Positions 51,881 to 59,990 of a stretch of DNA of 64,000 nucleotides are shown here, piece by piece (the first letter of the stretch is position 1; each line of letters opens with the position of its first letter). This DNA is from Flavobacterium sp. CF108. Lineage in GTDB: Bacteria; Bacteroidota; Bacteroidia; Flavobacteriales; Flavobacteriaceae. A program made the position numbers and the translations under genes. Under the pieces are notes generated by a model that was given only the letters and a program-made list of their open reading frames with translations, was not told where the DNA came from and made no database searches. Location: assembly GCF_900129795.1 (NCBI RefSeq), contig NZ_FQWW01000001.1:310001-374000 (forward strand), read 5' to 3'.

Positions 51881-52520
51881 AATAAAATTACTATGCCGCC
51901 ATAGTTCAAATTAAAAAAAAGGCACGAGTGCGGGATTTTTATCCATGAGAGGTCGAAATAAAAGCACAAGATCATTTATCTGCATTTTGGAGTATTCGTT
52001 TTATTTGAACGAGCTTTATTAAACAGTACTTAAAAGCAGTAAAATCACATTGTTTTTAAAATGATATAAAAACGAAAAAACCGCTATTACAGCGGATTTC
52101 AGTGTGAAGATTGTGGTAGATAATCCAAATTTTTCATTAAAATGTTTGAAATTTTCAACAGACAGTTTTGAAGTATAAAGCTAAAAATATACCTATAGAA
52201 TGATTTATCTTAAACTATAATTATTCCATAAAATTTTAAAAAAAATGCAGCCAAATAAATTTATTTTTTTATTGTTATTGTAATATTTTTTTACCATTAA
52301 CGCCTTCCATAAGCCTTATATCTAATTCATTACTAAGTAATTAAATCACAAACCACATAAAAATGCAGTAAAGGTTCCTGATAAAAAAACAGCCGTTTTT
52401 TTGTGTTGTTACAGTTTACTGATACTGCTAAAACTATAAATAAGAAGTATTTATAAAATTGCACGGTCAATATTTTTAATATAAAATCAAAACAATTATT
52501 AACCATTAATTTTAAGAACA
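51881..52520. other. Divergent intergenic region
   Basis: 640 bases between the MNIO cluster (minus) and a small secreted protein gene (plus). A short hairpin AACCGCT-ATTAC-AGCGGATT is at about 52079-52097. Otherwise AT-rich, no ORF of substance, and I could not place a convincing TAnnTTTG box for the cluster. Confidence 0.5.
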
Positions 52521-52883
52521 ATGAAAAGAAAGATTATTATCGGTTCAATACTATTATTATCATTATGCATTAGTCCTGAATTTAATGCAGCAACGCTTAA
52601 GCAAAAGCATGATAATAGTGTAAACAAATTTGTACGTGTAAATATCGCTGTTCAACTACAACAAGCTGGTATTGTTGTTCCCCCATTAACGTTTACCGTA
52701 ACTAATACTACAACAGGAGCACCAGGAATATTGATTCAAGACAATACTTTGTATAGAGTTGTAGCTCAAGAGGGTGATGTTATAACCTTTAATTTAGGAG
52801 GTTTAATAGGTATCAAACAATATACTATTACCGCAGAAGATCCATTTATCCATTTTGCATCTGTTGAGTTATTAGATTTATAG
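52521..52883 (+). CDS. Small secreted protein of unknown function
   Basis: A 120-residue protein with a signal peptide (IIIGSILLLSLCISPEFNAA) and a mature part of about 95 residues rich in beta-type residues and Thr/Val (VVPPLTFTVTNTTTGAPG, YRVVAQEGDVITFNLGGLIG, YTITAEDPFIHFASVEL). The pattern suggests a single immunoglobulin-like or beta-sandwich domain. No family is recognised. It stands alone, divergent from the MNIO cluster and with its own strong terminator. Confidence 0.7.
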   Translation: MKRKIIIGSILLLSLCISPEFNAATLKQKHDNSVNKFVRVNIAVQLQQAGIVVPPLTFTVTNTTTGAPGILIQDNTLYRVVAQEGDVITFNLGGLIGIKQYTITAEDPFIHFASVELLDL

Positions 52884-52905
52884 TTACCCTGTAAAGATTA
52901 ATATA

Positions 52906-52940
52906 AAAGCTGTTAAACGAATGGTTTAGCAGCTTTTTTT
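52906..52940 (+). terminator. Terminator of the small secreted protein gene
   Basis: A 13-bp stem (52906-52918 with 52924-52936, one U-G wobble) with a 5-nt loop, followed by a T-run, 23 bases after the stop. Confidence 0.85.
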
Positions 52941-52973
52941 AGATATAGTCAATTTAGCTTATAAAAAATTTAC

Positions 52974-53453
52974 CTACTTAGCATAAAAAGGAAAGCTGTA
53001 CAAACATCTTACTCGTTTTCCATCTTTTATTGCAGGTGTCCAGTTAGGAGATAATTTCAAAACCCTTACCAGCTCTTTGCCTGATCCATAACCAAAATCG
53101 CGAAGAAGTTTTATATCAGATAATGTTCCGTCTTTCTCTATTACCATGCTTGTAAAAATGCCGCCCATCGCTTCGTTTTCTACTGCTTCTTTCGGCGTAA
53201 CATAAGTCTTCGTTAAGAAAATATTAAACTTATACATACCTCCGGGATATCCAGGTCGAGAATCCACCGATGATGCATTATAAATTTCCTTGTCATTTTC
53301 ATCAACCTCATATTCTAATGCAGTCTTTTTTGGAGCTTCCTTTTTAACTTTTAAAGGAAGATTAACAATTGCAGGTTTACTGCTCTCTTTTTGACAGCTT
53401 ATAATAAAGACTAAACTAAAAAGTAAAAAAACCTTTTTCATCATTTTGTTCAT
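52974..53453 (-). CDS. Lipoprotein with TonB-like C-terminal domain
   Basis: A 159-residue protein: lipoprotein signal (VFLLFSLVFIISCQK) and, in the second half, a TonB C-terminal-type domain (GIFTSMVIEKDGTLSDIKLL, RDFGYG, VRVLKLSPNWTPAIKDGKRV, RCLYSFPF). In true TonB the domain is anchored by an N-terminal TM helix and contacts outer-membrane receptors; here it is lipid-anchored and short, as in many Bacteroidota proteins of unclear role. ATG choices at residues 1, 4 and 5 are all possible. The DUF1080 gene lies 6 bases upstream on the same strand, so the two are co-transcribed. Confidence 0.8.
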   Translation of the reverse strand: MNKMMKKVFLLFSLVFIISCQKESSKPAIVNLPLKVKKEAPKKTALEYEVDENDKEIYNASSVDSRPGYPGGMYKFNIFLTKTYVTPKEAVENEAMGGIFTSMVIEKDGTLSDIKLLRDFGYGSGKELVRVLKLSPNWTPAIKDGKRVRCLYSFPFYAK

Positions 53454-53459
53454 CTTTAT

Positions 53460-54149
53460 TTATAATTGTTTTAGTTCAATGTTGCGGTACCATACATTGT
53501 TTCCGTGATCCTGCAACGCTATTTTTCCTTTTTTGAATGTTCCAAATCCTGCCCAGTCGGCAAATTTACTTCCGTCTATTAATTTTTTAAAATTATCATC
53601 CCAAAGTGTTGTTTCAACTACAGTAACTCCATTTAAAATTAAGGTTAGTTTTCCTTTATTGCTGATGACTTCGGCTTTATTCCATTCTCCAACCGGTTTT
53701 ACAGGCTCTGACTTACTTTGAATTAAATCGTATAAATCTCCTGCACGGTGTTTTGTAATTTTTCCGTCCGGATGTCCGTCGTTATCCAAAACCTGCATTT
53801 CCAGACCTGTACTAAATGTGTTTGGATATTTTTGAGGATCTTCATTAACATAAAAAATAATACCGCTGTTTCCATTTGGAGCTATTTTCCATTCTAATTT
53901 TAAATGAAAATTCTCAAATTCAGCATTCGTTACTAAATCCCCTCCCTGCCCATCTTTAGCCGTATCGGGATTAAAATGCAAAAGGCCATCTTCTACTTTC
54001 CATCCGTCTAAAGCCGAAGTTTTACCGTAAGTATGCCAGCCATTGGTAGTTTTTCCATCAAAAAGAGGTTTGAAACCTTTTTGTGCCTGAATTATTTGTG
54101 TAAAAGATAAAATCAAAACTGCTGCTATAACTTTTTTCATTTGCTTCAT
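53460..54149 (-). CDS. Secreted DUF1080 (3-keto-disaccharide hydrolase-type) protein
   Basis: A 229-residue protein: signal peptide (IAAVLILSFTQIIQAQ), then one DUF1080 jelly-roll domain: GFKPLFDGKTTNGWHTYGK, WKVEDGLLHF, FENFHLKLEWKIAPNGNSGI, FSTGLEMQVLDNDGHPDG, HRAGDLYDLI, and a C-terminal NVWYRNIELKQL. Members are concanavalin-like lectin/glucanase folds; some hydrolyse 3-keto glycosides. It is the first gene of a two-gene minus-strand unit with the TonB-like lipoprotein. About 215 bases separate it from the divergent DoxX gene, with a MocR-type direct repeat in between that could in principle act on both. Confidence 0.9.
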   Translation of the reverse strand: MKQMKKVIAAVLILSFTQIIQAQKGFKPLFDGKTTNGWHTYGKTSALDGWKVEDGLLHFNPDTAKDGQGGDLVTNAEFENFHLKLEWKIAPNGNSGIIFYVNEDPQKYPNTFSTGLEMQVLDNDGHPDGKITKHRAGDLYDLIQSKSEPVKPVGEWNKAEVISNKGKLTLILNGVTVVETTLWDDNFKKLIDGSKFADWAGFGTFKKGKIALQDHGNNVWYRNIELKQL

Positions 54150-54250
54150 TTTTAAAATTAATTGAATCTGATAAATAACTCTTAAGAAATATCTTTTAAA
54201 TATACTTAAAAAAGGATAAGCAAAAAACGTTCACTTATTTTCAATATACA

Positions 54251-54281
54251 CTGGACTACTTAACAAACCAAAACTGGTCTA
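54251..54281. promoter_or_regulatory. Predicted MocR-type binding site before doxX
   Basis: A direct repeat CTGGACTA (54251-54258) and CTGGTCTA (54274-54281), 23 bp start to start, identical in halves and spacing to the site in front of the mocR gene at 58902-58932. Confidence 0.65.
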
Positions 54282-54364
54282 AAATGCTCCCTTTACGCCT
54301 TCTTAACTTTGATCTACCAAATAAAAAAAGCATAAAATTTCCTAACTATTTTAAAAATCAATAA

Positions 54365-54808
54365 ATGAAAAATTCAAACGGAATACCACAATTGTTTCTT
54401 CGTATCGCATTAGGACTGGGTTTTATTTTACCGGTTATGGACAGAATCGGATTAATGGGATTACCCGGCTCAGGAAAAGCAGCCTGGGGTGACTGGGAAC
54501 ATTTTATAAACTATACGAACACTCTTATTCCATTTGCCAGCAGATCTGTTGCTAATATATTTGGACTTACCGCTACCCTTGCAGAAGTCATTATAGGAAT
54601 CTGTCTAATAACAGGACTTAAGATAAAACTAGCCGCTCTTGGCGCAGCCCTTATAACTGTAACTTTTGCTGCATTTATGATTTTCGCATCAGGAATTGGT
54701 GCTCCTTTTCAATATCCGGTATTTGTTTTTACAGGAGGCGCATTACTGCTTTCAACAATAGATAATTTTAAATGGAGTCTTGATACTTATATAAATAAAC
54801 CTAATTAA
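54365..54808 (+). CDS. DoxX-family membrane protein
   Basis: A 147-residue protein with four predicted transmembrane helices (LFLRIALGLGFILPVMDRIG; SVANIFGLTATLAEVIIGIC; LAALGAALITVTFAAFMIFA; FVFTGGALLLSTID). The WGDWEHFINYTNTL stretch between TM1 and TM2 fits DoxX-like proteins, which are linked to quinone, sulfur or oxidative stress metabolism. A MocR-type repeat lies 85-115 bases upstream, so it probably belongs to the same regulon as the GNAT and CMD genes further right. Confidence 0.88.
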   Translation: MKNSNGIPQLFLRIALGLGFILPVMDRIGLMGLPGSGKAAWGDWEHFINYTNTLIPFASRSVANIFGLTATLAEVIIGICLITGLKIKLAALGAALITVTFAAFMIFASGIGAPFQYPVFVFTGGALLLSTIDNFKWSLDTYINKPN

Positions 54809-54832
54809 TCAATATGAAAAAAAATTAGTTCT

Positions 54833-54907
54833 CAGTGTTCAGTTTTTTAGTATTCAGTACTTATTGCGACTGAACACTAAAAAACTGAATACTGAATACT
54901 GAATACT
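54833..54907. repeat. 26-bp inverted repeat with extra GAATACT direct repeats
   Basis: The left arm 54833-54858 (starting CAGTGTTCAGTTTTTTAGTA) and right arm 54869-54894 match as an inverted repeat with two mismatches; the right end continues with two further ACTGAAT/GAATACT units to 54907. It lies between the convergent doxX and CMD genes and could act as a bidirectional terminator. Confidence 0.75.
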
Positions 54908-54914
54908 AAAAAAA

Positions 54915-55358
54915 CTATTTATCAAGAACAGGCTGTTGATGCGTTGTAATGGCGATTCTGTTCCAGGCGTTTATGGTAATAATAGCCATAATGGTTTGAG
55001 AAAGCGTAACTTCATCCATGAGTTTAGCTACATTGTTATAAGTCTGTTCAGAAACGCCTTTGTTTATAAAAGTCATTTCTTCGGCAAGTGCTAAAACTGC
55101 CTTCTCCATTTCACTAAAAAAAGAAGTTTCTCTCCATGCGTTTAAGGCATAAATTCTCTGTTCTGTCTCTCCTCCTTTTCTGGCATCTTTTGTATGCAGA
55201 TTGATACAAAAAGCACAACCGTTAATTTGCGATACTCTAATTTTAATCAGCTCTTTTAGTGATGCATCCAGATTTGATTTTTCAAGATATTTTTCAAACC
55301 CAAACATTACTTCATAAGCCTGAGGCTGTACTTTACTAATAACTACTCTTTTACTCAT
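54915..55358 (-). CDS. Carboxymuconolactone decarboxylase/AhpD-like protein
   Basis: A 147-residue all-helical protein with the AhpD-type redox motif NGCAFCINLHTKDARKGG (C-x2-C and the downstream His), preceded by LKELIKIRVSQI and followed by EMEKAVLALAEEMTFI. Proteins with CxxC in this fold act as peroxidase-like reductants with peroxiredoxins. It is convergent with doxX and divergent from the broken Crp/Fnr gene at 55507, 150 bases away, which may have been its regulator. A second paralogue lies at 58989. Confidence 0.9.
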   Translation of the reverse strand: MSKRVVISKVQPQAYEVMFGFEKYLEKSNLDASLKELIKIRVSQINGCAFCINLHTKDARKGGETEQRIYALNAWRETSFFSEMEKAVLALAEEMTFINKGVSEQTYNNVAKLMDEVTLSQTIMAIITINAWNRIAITTHQQPVLDK

Positions 55359-55506
55359 TTTTTTATGTATTTAAATTATTAATGATGCAAAATTGAGGAT
55401 AGTACAGTTCTAAAAAATTAAAGTACTTGAAGAAAAAAGTTTTAGACAAAAATATTTTTGGCCGAAGAAATACTTTAAACCAAACCATTAAATAAAATCC
55501 AGCATT

Positions 55507-56092
55507 ATGAACCCGAACGAACTATTATTCAGCCATATTAAAAGATTTACAACCCTAAATCCGGATCAGGAAAAGCTCTTGATTTCGAAATTAAAATACC
55601 GTAAAGTGAGCCGTAAAGATTTTTTGCTTAAAGAATATGAAGTCTGCTCCAATTACTATTTTGTAACCAAAGGTTGTCTTCGGTTTTATCGAAATACAGA
55701 GAATGGATTTGAGCAGATATTACAGTTTGCTATTCCGGGTTGGTGGTTGAGCGATTTCCAAAGTTTTGAAACCCAAAAGCCATCAGAATATTTTATACAA
55801 GCAGTTCAAAATACAGAAATGCTGATTCTGCATCGATCAGATTATCAGGAACTATTTACGGAAGTTCCTGTACTGAATACTTATTTCAGATTGATGATGC
55901 AGAAAGCATATACTGCGTCGCTAAAGAAAATGGAACTAATTCTTTGTGAATCTGCAGAGGAAAGATATTTACAGTTTATAAAATTCCTTTCCTGATTTTG
56001 TACAGATTGTTCCGCAATATATGCTTGCATCATTTTTAGGTTTTACACCGCAGTTTATGAGTATGCTGCGGGCAAAAAAAGAATTATATTAA
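55507..56092 (+). pseudogene. Crp/Fnr-family regulator, frameshifted before the HTH
   Basis: The frame from 55507 gives 162 residues (cyclic-nucleotide-binding domain: LLKEYEVCSNYYFVTKGCLR, FEQILQFAIPGWWLSDFQSF) and then stops at 55995 after FIKFLS. In the +1 frame from 55988 the protein continues FPDFVQIVPQYMLASFLGFT, PQFMSMLRAKKELY and ends at 56092; this is exactly the helix-turn-helix that is missing. One inserted base in the TTCCTTTCC run (55984-55992) explains it. Either the gene is recently inactivated or there is a sequencing error. It is a paralogue of the gene at 1068 and is divergent from the AhpD-like gene, its likely target. It overlaps the azoreductase gene end by 9 bases. Confidence 0.85.
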
Positions 56093-56725
56093 ATCTCTTT
56101 TTATAAGCGCTTTAATTCTTGCATTTGAATTATTTTTTGCCAATTCAAAAGCTTCTGTACCAAATGCTTCGCCGTCAACACTTACTTCCTGAATATCAGT
56201 TACACCAATAATATTGAAAACCGTTCTTAAATAATCAGACTGGAAGTTCATATGTTCATTATAACCTCCTTTTTCATAACCCTGCGCGCCTCTTGAAAGA
56301 AGCAGAAACAAAGATTTATTTTTTAATAGTCCAATATACGGATTACGCTGGTCTTCATGATTGATTTCCCAAGTTTCATTTACTCTCAAAACCTGATCTA
56401 TATAGGCTTTTAATGAACTCGGAACAGACCAATTGTACATTGGCGAACCCAAAACAATAACATCAGCATCTTTCAACTCTTTTATAAGTTCTGCACTAAA
56501 TCTTAATGTTTCAATTTCTTCAGGCGTTCTGGCAGATTCATGTTTGAAGGCACCAGCTATCCATTTTTCGTTTACATGCGGAATATTACTTTTGCCCAAA
56601 TCCCTGAATTTTATTGTCGATTCCGGCTTACATTCTTTGTAATATTCAACAAAAACATCCGTAAGCCTTCTGCTGTGAGATCTTTCTTCACGAGGGCTTG
56701 CGTTAATTACTAGTATTTTTTTCAT
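56084..56725 (-). CDS. NAD(P)H-dependent FMN oxidoreductase (azoreductase-like)
   Basis: A 213-residue flavodoxin-like protein: LVINASPREERSHSRRLTDV at the N-terminus is the FMN phosphate loop, then ADVIVLGSPMYNWSVPSSLK followed by AYIDQVLRV, and LLLSRGAQGY, all typical of AzoR/quinone reductases. It reduces quinones or azo dyes in a two-electron reaction and protects against electrophiles. The gene lies 92 bases downstream of the GNAT gene on the same strand. No MocR-type motif is seen immediately upstream. Confidence 0.92.
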   Translation of the reverse strand: MKKILVINASPREERSHSRRLTDVFVEYYKECKPESTIKFRDLGKSNIPHVNEKWIAGAFKHESARTPEEIETLRFSAELIKELKDADVIVLGSPMYNWSVPSSLKAYIDQVLRVNETWEINHEDQRNPYIGLLKNKSLFLLLSRGAQGYEKGGYNEHMNFQSDYLRTVFNIIGVTDIQEVSVDGEAFGTEAFELAKNNSNARIKALIKRDLI

Positions 56726-56817
56726 ATGATAATTTTATTGCAAATCTAGCCTCCCGACACATTTTAAAAGTTAATCTAGTTGAAGAAGCAACCTAACTTC
56801 TTTCGATTTTAATTGGA

Positions 56818-57252
56818 TTAATCTTTCATCATTTTTGCAAAATGGTGGCAGGCCAAAAAATATCCTTTGCTTAAATAAAGTCTATGAGCGGGATGCAGCG
56901 CAAAACCGCTGTCTAAGTGTACAGATTTTATACCTCTCTGCACTGCAAGCTGATCTACATAATCTAAAAGCTTTCCCGCATAGCCGCGTCCGCGATATTC
57001 AGGAAGTGTAAAAAGATCATCAATATAAATCATCTTTCCGGTTCTTAGCATATTTATAACCCTAAAGCCTACAAAGGCTGCGGCTTTTCTTCCATCGTCT
57101 GATGGAATGCAGGCCAATTCAAAACCTCCGCTGGTAATCATTTCAAGAACTTGTTCAACCACATTTTCCGGTTCTAAATTAGTTCTGAATTCTAAAATTG
57201 CCTCTTTAGCTAATTCTATTTCTGCTGTTGTCTGAACATTTAGTATATCCAT
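56818..57252 (-). CDS. GNAT-family N-acetyltransferase
   Basis: A 144-residue acetyltransferase with IYIDDLFTLPEYRGRGYAGK followed by LLDYVDQLAV as motif A (acetyl-CoA binding, R-G-R-G-Y-A-G-K) and SVHLDSGFALHPAHRLYLSK as motif B. Substrate unknown. A MocR-type direct repeat lies 56-86 bases upstream, with the same spacing as those before mocR/CMD and doxX; the mocR gene is its upstream neighbour on the same strand (121 bases away). GNATs regulated by MocR proteins are plausible because both handle amino compounds. Confidence 0.88.
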   Translation of the reverse strand: MDILNVQTTAEIELAKEAILEFRTNLEPENVVEQVLEMITSGGFELACIPSDDGRKAAAFVGFRVINMLRTGKMIYIDDLFTLPEYRGRGYAGKLLDYVDQLAVQRGIKSVHLDSGFALHPAHRLYLSKGYFLACHHFAKMMKD

Positions 57253-57307
57253 AATTTCATTTTATTTATTAACGAAGCAAAATTAGATGCCATAAGAATG
57301 CCGTACA

Positions 57308-57338
57308 GAGACCAGATTATAATAATAAGCTAGTCCAA
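57308..57338 (-). promoter_or_regulatory. Predicted MocR-type binding site before the GNAT gene
   Basis: Read on the minus strand: TTGGACTA (57331-57338) followed by CTGGTCTC (57308-57315), 23 bp start to start, as in the other two sites. Confidence 0.6.
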
Positions 57339-57372
57339 GACGAAAAATAAAATAGAATTATAAAATTTAGAA

Positions 57373-58845
57373 TTACAAGTTTTGAGCAACCGTTTTGATA
57401 ATATGGACCGCTTCGGCAAGTTCCTGCTCATTTAAGGAAGCAAAACCAAATCTAAAGGCATTAAAATGAGCATCCTTTCCGGTGCAGTATGCACTCCCCT
57501 TTATCGTAAGACCTTTGAGATCGGCCTTTTTAATAATTTTTGATAATTCAAACTGAGGTTTTACTCTCAGCCATAAAGCCATTCCGCCTGTGGGTTTTGT
57601 AAAGTCAATCATATCTCCCATTTCTGAACTTACCAAATGAGATAGAAAATCACATCTTTGAGAATATAATTTATTCGTTTTTTGAATATGTCGGGCCAGA
57701 TCGCCATTAGCTATCATTCCAGAAATCGTTTCTTCCATTATAAAATCACCTCTCAAATCAATAAGAGTTCTTAGTCTTGCAGCGGCCTGCAGAAAATCTG
57801 AAGTTGCAATCATATAGCCCAGACGAAAAGGTGAACCCAAAACTTTGGTAAGCGAACCTATATAAATTATCCTGCCGCCATGATCACCACTCGCCAAAGG
57901 CAGATAAGGATCATATTTAAACTGAAAATCATAATCGTAATCGTCTTCAATAACCGCAAAATTATAAGCGGTAATAAGCTTCATGAGATGATTTCTTCTT
58001 TCCACACTCATTGTAACCGTTGTTGGATGATGGTGATGCGGAATGATATAAAGCATCTTTATGACATTTTTTTTCAGAATATCTTCCAGCTTTTCTGTAC
58101 ACATTCCATCGCCGTCCATTGGAACACGGATAAGTTCGGCACCCAGTTTCTCAAAAAGCGCCTCCGCTATAAAATAAGTCGGTTCACTAACCACAACTTT
58201 ATCACCGGATTTTATAATAAGCGATGCTGCAATATAAATGGCCATTTGAGCCCCGCGTGTTGTAAATAAGTTCTCTTCTTCCATATCAATTCCGCGTGTC
58301 TGATTAAGAAATGAACGCAGCGAAGTCTTGAAATTTGAAGAACCGCCATCTAAATTTACCCCCGAACGTCTGCTCGATGCAGAAGATTCTAAAGCTTTCT
58401 TAAACTGTTTTGATATAGTTTGAACAGGAAGCAGCGAAATATCCGGAAAACCGTCATTAATCTCTAAGCGGTGGTTATTTAATGAACGTGACAAAGGCAT
58501 TACAAGTTCATAACGATCAAAATCAAAAGTTCCTGCTTCTGCAAATGGGCTTACTCTTTTACTATTGTAAGATCTCGGCCTAACCATTGGCAGATTTGGT
58601 GATACAGTGTAGCTTTTGCGAGGTAAATTATCGATCCAGTTTTCAGACACTAGGGTTTCGTAAGCCGCCACAATCGTTTTTCTGTGAAGCTGCAAATCAA
58701 AAGCAAGCGTTCGGGTACTTGGAAGTACAGCACCGGGAGGCAGTTTACCTTCCTGAATTAATGAAATAAGCTGCAATGAAATCTGTCTGTAAACTGGCAG
58801 ACTGTCTTTTTTATCGATTATAATAAGGTTTTTATAAGGAAGCAT
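57373..58845 (-). CDS. MocR-family regulator (GntR HTH fused to PLP aminotransferase domain)
   Basis: About 490 residues from this start: the N-terminal winged helix (SLPVYRQISLQLISLIQEGK, LPPGAVLPSTRTLAFDLQLH, RKTIVAAYETL, residues about 12-75) and a fold-type I aminotransferase-like domain (about 115-490) with the PLP-binding Lys in IIYIGSLTKVLGSPFRLGYM and VIEDDYDYDF. MocR regulators use PLP, often with an amino compound, as effector. The frame reaches 58899, but MLPYKNL is the normal start. It is divergent from a CMD gene; the repeat in between and two more copies at 54251 and 57308 outline its probable regulon. Confidence 0.92.
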   Translation of the reverse strand: MLPYKNLIIIDKKDSLPVYRQISLQLISLIQEGKLPPGAVLPSTRTLAFDLQLHRKTIVAAYETLVSENWIDNLPRKSYTVSPNLPMVRPRSYNSKRVSPFAEAGTFDFDRYELVMPLSRSLNNHRLEINDGFPDISLLPVQTISKQFKKALESSASSRRSGVNLDGGSSNFKTSLRSFLNQTRGIDMEEENLFTTRGAQMAIYIAASLIIKSGDKVVVSEPTYFIAEALFEKLGAELIRVPMDGDGMCTEKLEDILKKNVIKMLYIIPHHHHPTTVTMSVERRNHLMKLITAYNFAVIEDDYDYDFQFKYDPYLPLASGDHGGRIIYIGSLTKVLGSPFRLGYMIATSDFLQAAARLRTLIDLRGDFIMEETISGMIANGDLARHIQKTNKLYSQRCDFLSHLVSSEMGDMIDFTKPTGGMALWLRVKPQFELSKIIKKADLKGLTIKGSAYCTGKDAHFNAFRFGFASLNEQELAEAVHIIKTVAQNL

Positions 58846-58901
58846 AGAAAAGTTTTGAGGTCTGTTTATTATTCGATTACAGCAATTCAAATATAACAAA
58901 A

Positions 58902-58932
58902 CTGGACTACTAATGAAACATTTTCTGGTCTA
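58902..58932. promoter_or_regulatory. Predicted MocR binding site in the mocR/CMD intergenic region
   Basis: CTGGACTA (58902-58909) and CTGGTCTA (58925-58932), a direct repeat with 23 bp start to start. It sits between the mocR start and the -7 box of the CMD gene, the usual place for MocR auto- and divergent control. Confidence 0.75.
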
Positions 58933-58954
58933 TGATTCCGATTTTTATGTATAA

Positions 58955-58962
58955 TAATTTTG
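58955..58962 (+). promoter_or_regulatory. Promoter -7 element of the CMD gene
   Basis: TAATTTTG fits TAnnTTTG and is 26 bases before the ATG; it lies 22 bases after the MocR-type repeat, so bound regulator would contact the -33 region. No TTTG -33 box is evident, which fits an activator-dependent promoter. Confidence 0.6.
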
Positions 58963-58988
58963 CATGACCAAAAGCAAAGGAAGATACT

Positions 58989-59435
58989 ATGGAAAGTACA
59001 TTAGATTTCGAAAGTTTTATTATGGATTTCTATCAAATTTTAAGTCAGCTCGACGTTCTAATTTCCAACTCAGGATTAAACAAACTGCAGCAAGGACTTA
59101 TAAAAATCAGAACCTCACAGATTAACAGCTGTGATTTCTGTGAACAGCTTCATACTTATGATGCCCTGCAACATGGTGAGGATCCCAAGAGAATTTCAAT
59201 GTTAAGTTCTTGGCGAGAAGCTAAAAAATGGTTCAGCAGAGAGGAACAGATTATGCTGGCTTTATTAGAAGAAGTAACCGCAGTATCTGGTCATGGGTTA
59301 AGCAGCGAAGTTTATAATTCGGCACTGGAAACTTTTGGAAAAGACAAAACCTGCAGGCTGATTATGGCTGTAGCCAATATAAACGGATGGAACAGAATAA
59401 GCGTTTTATTAAATAGAAATCCATTTCAACAATAA
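58989..59435 (+). CDS. Carboxymuconolactone decarboxylase/AhpD-like protein
   Basis: A 148-residue helical protein, paralogue of the one at 54915: LQQGLIKIRTSQINSCDFCE followed by QLHTYDALQHGEDPKR gives the CxxC and His, and later REEQIMLALLEEVTAV and IMAVANINGWNRISVLLN match the family. A redox or decarboxylase-like role is assumed. It is divergent from mocR and probably activated by it. The DUF4345 membrane gene follows after 78 bases on the same strand. Confidence 0.9.
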   Translation: MESTLDFESFIMDFYQILSQLDVLISNSGLNKLQQGLIKIRTSQINSCDFCEQLHTYDALQHGEDPKRISMLSSWREAKKWFSREEQIMLALLEEVTAVSGHGLSSEVYNSALETFGKDKTCRLIMAVANINGWNRISVLLNRNPFQQ

Positions 59436-59513
59436 TTTCTTCTTCTTTCATAATGAGCATTTAGAAACAAATTACTGATAATTTCACTTTAACTAATTTA
59501 AAAAACCTGGCTT

Positions 59514-59930
59514 ATGAAATCTTTTATTCTAACAGTAAGAATCTTGTCTGTCGCCTTTATTGGAGTATCGTTACTGCATTTGTTTATGGGAATGTATGCC
59601 GATGCTGCACTTGGTGCGCCTGTAACAGCTCAAATGTCATCTAATCCGTCATTTGATAGTCAAAATCGTTTTTATGGTATTACATTTTCTTTACTTGGAG
59701 TTGCATTATTAATTTCCTGCACTGATTTACGCCGTTATTATCCCATAATAAATGCTGCTTTTGCGGTATTATTTGCAGCGGGAATTGCCCGTGTCGCTGC
59801 ATGGATAATTAATGGTGCGCCTTCTCCAATCATTATTGGTATTCTTTATGCCGATTTACTGCTTCCTCCGGTTCTATATTTTTGGTTGAAGCACAATCTT
59901 AAAACTTTAGACAGTTATCCAAATACTTAA
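59514..59930 (+). CDS. DUF4345-family membrane protein
   Basis: A 138-residue protein with four transmembrane helices (ILSVAFIGVSLLHLFMGMYA; GITFSLLGVALLISC; YPIINAAFAVLFAAGIARVA; PIIIGILYADLLLPPVLYFW). SQNRFYGITFSLLG is the typical DUF4345 segment after the first loop. The family is uncharacterised and frequent next to AraC or oxidoreductase genes. It lies between the CMD gene and an AraC regulator, all on the plus strand. Confidence 0.82.
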   Translation: MKSFILTVRILSVAFIGVSLLHLFMGMYADAALGAPVTAQMSSNPSFDSQNRFYGITFSLLGVALLISCTDLRRYYPIINAAFAVLFAAGIARVAAWIINGAPSPIIIGILYADLLLPPVLYFWLKHNLKTLDSYPNT

Positions 59931-59990
59931 AATCACGATGCATAATTTATTATAAATACTTACTTTTAACTTATCTTTCAAAAAACCGCT

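Noticed and set aside
52079..52097. Short hairpin upstream of the MNIO cluster as terminator or riboswitch
   Set aside because: Only a 5-7-bp stem without T-run or conserved motif.
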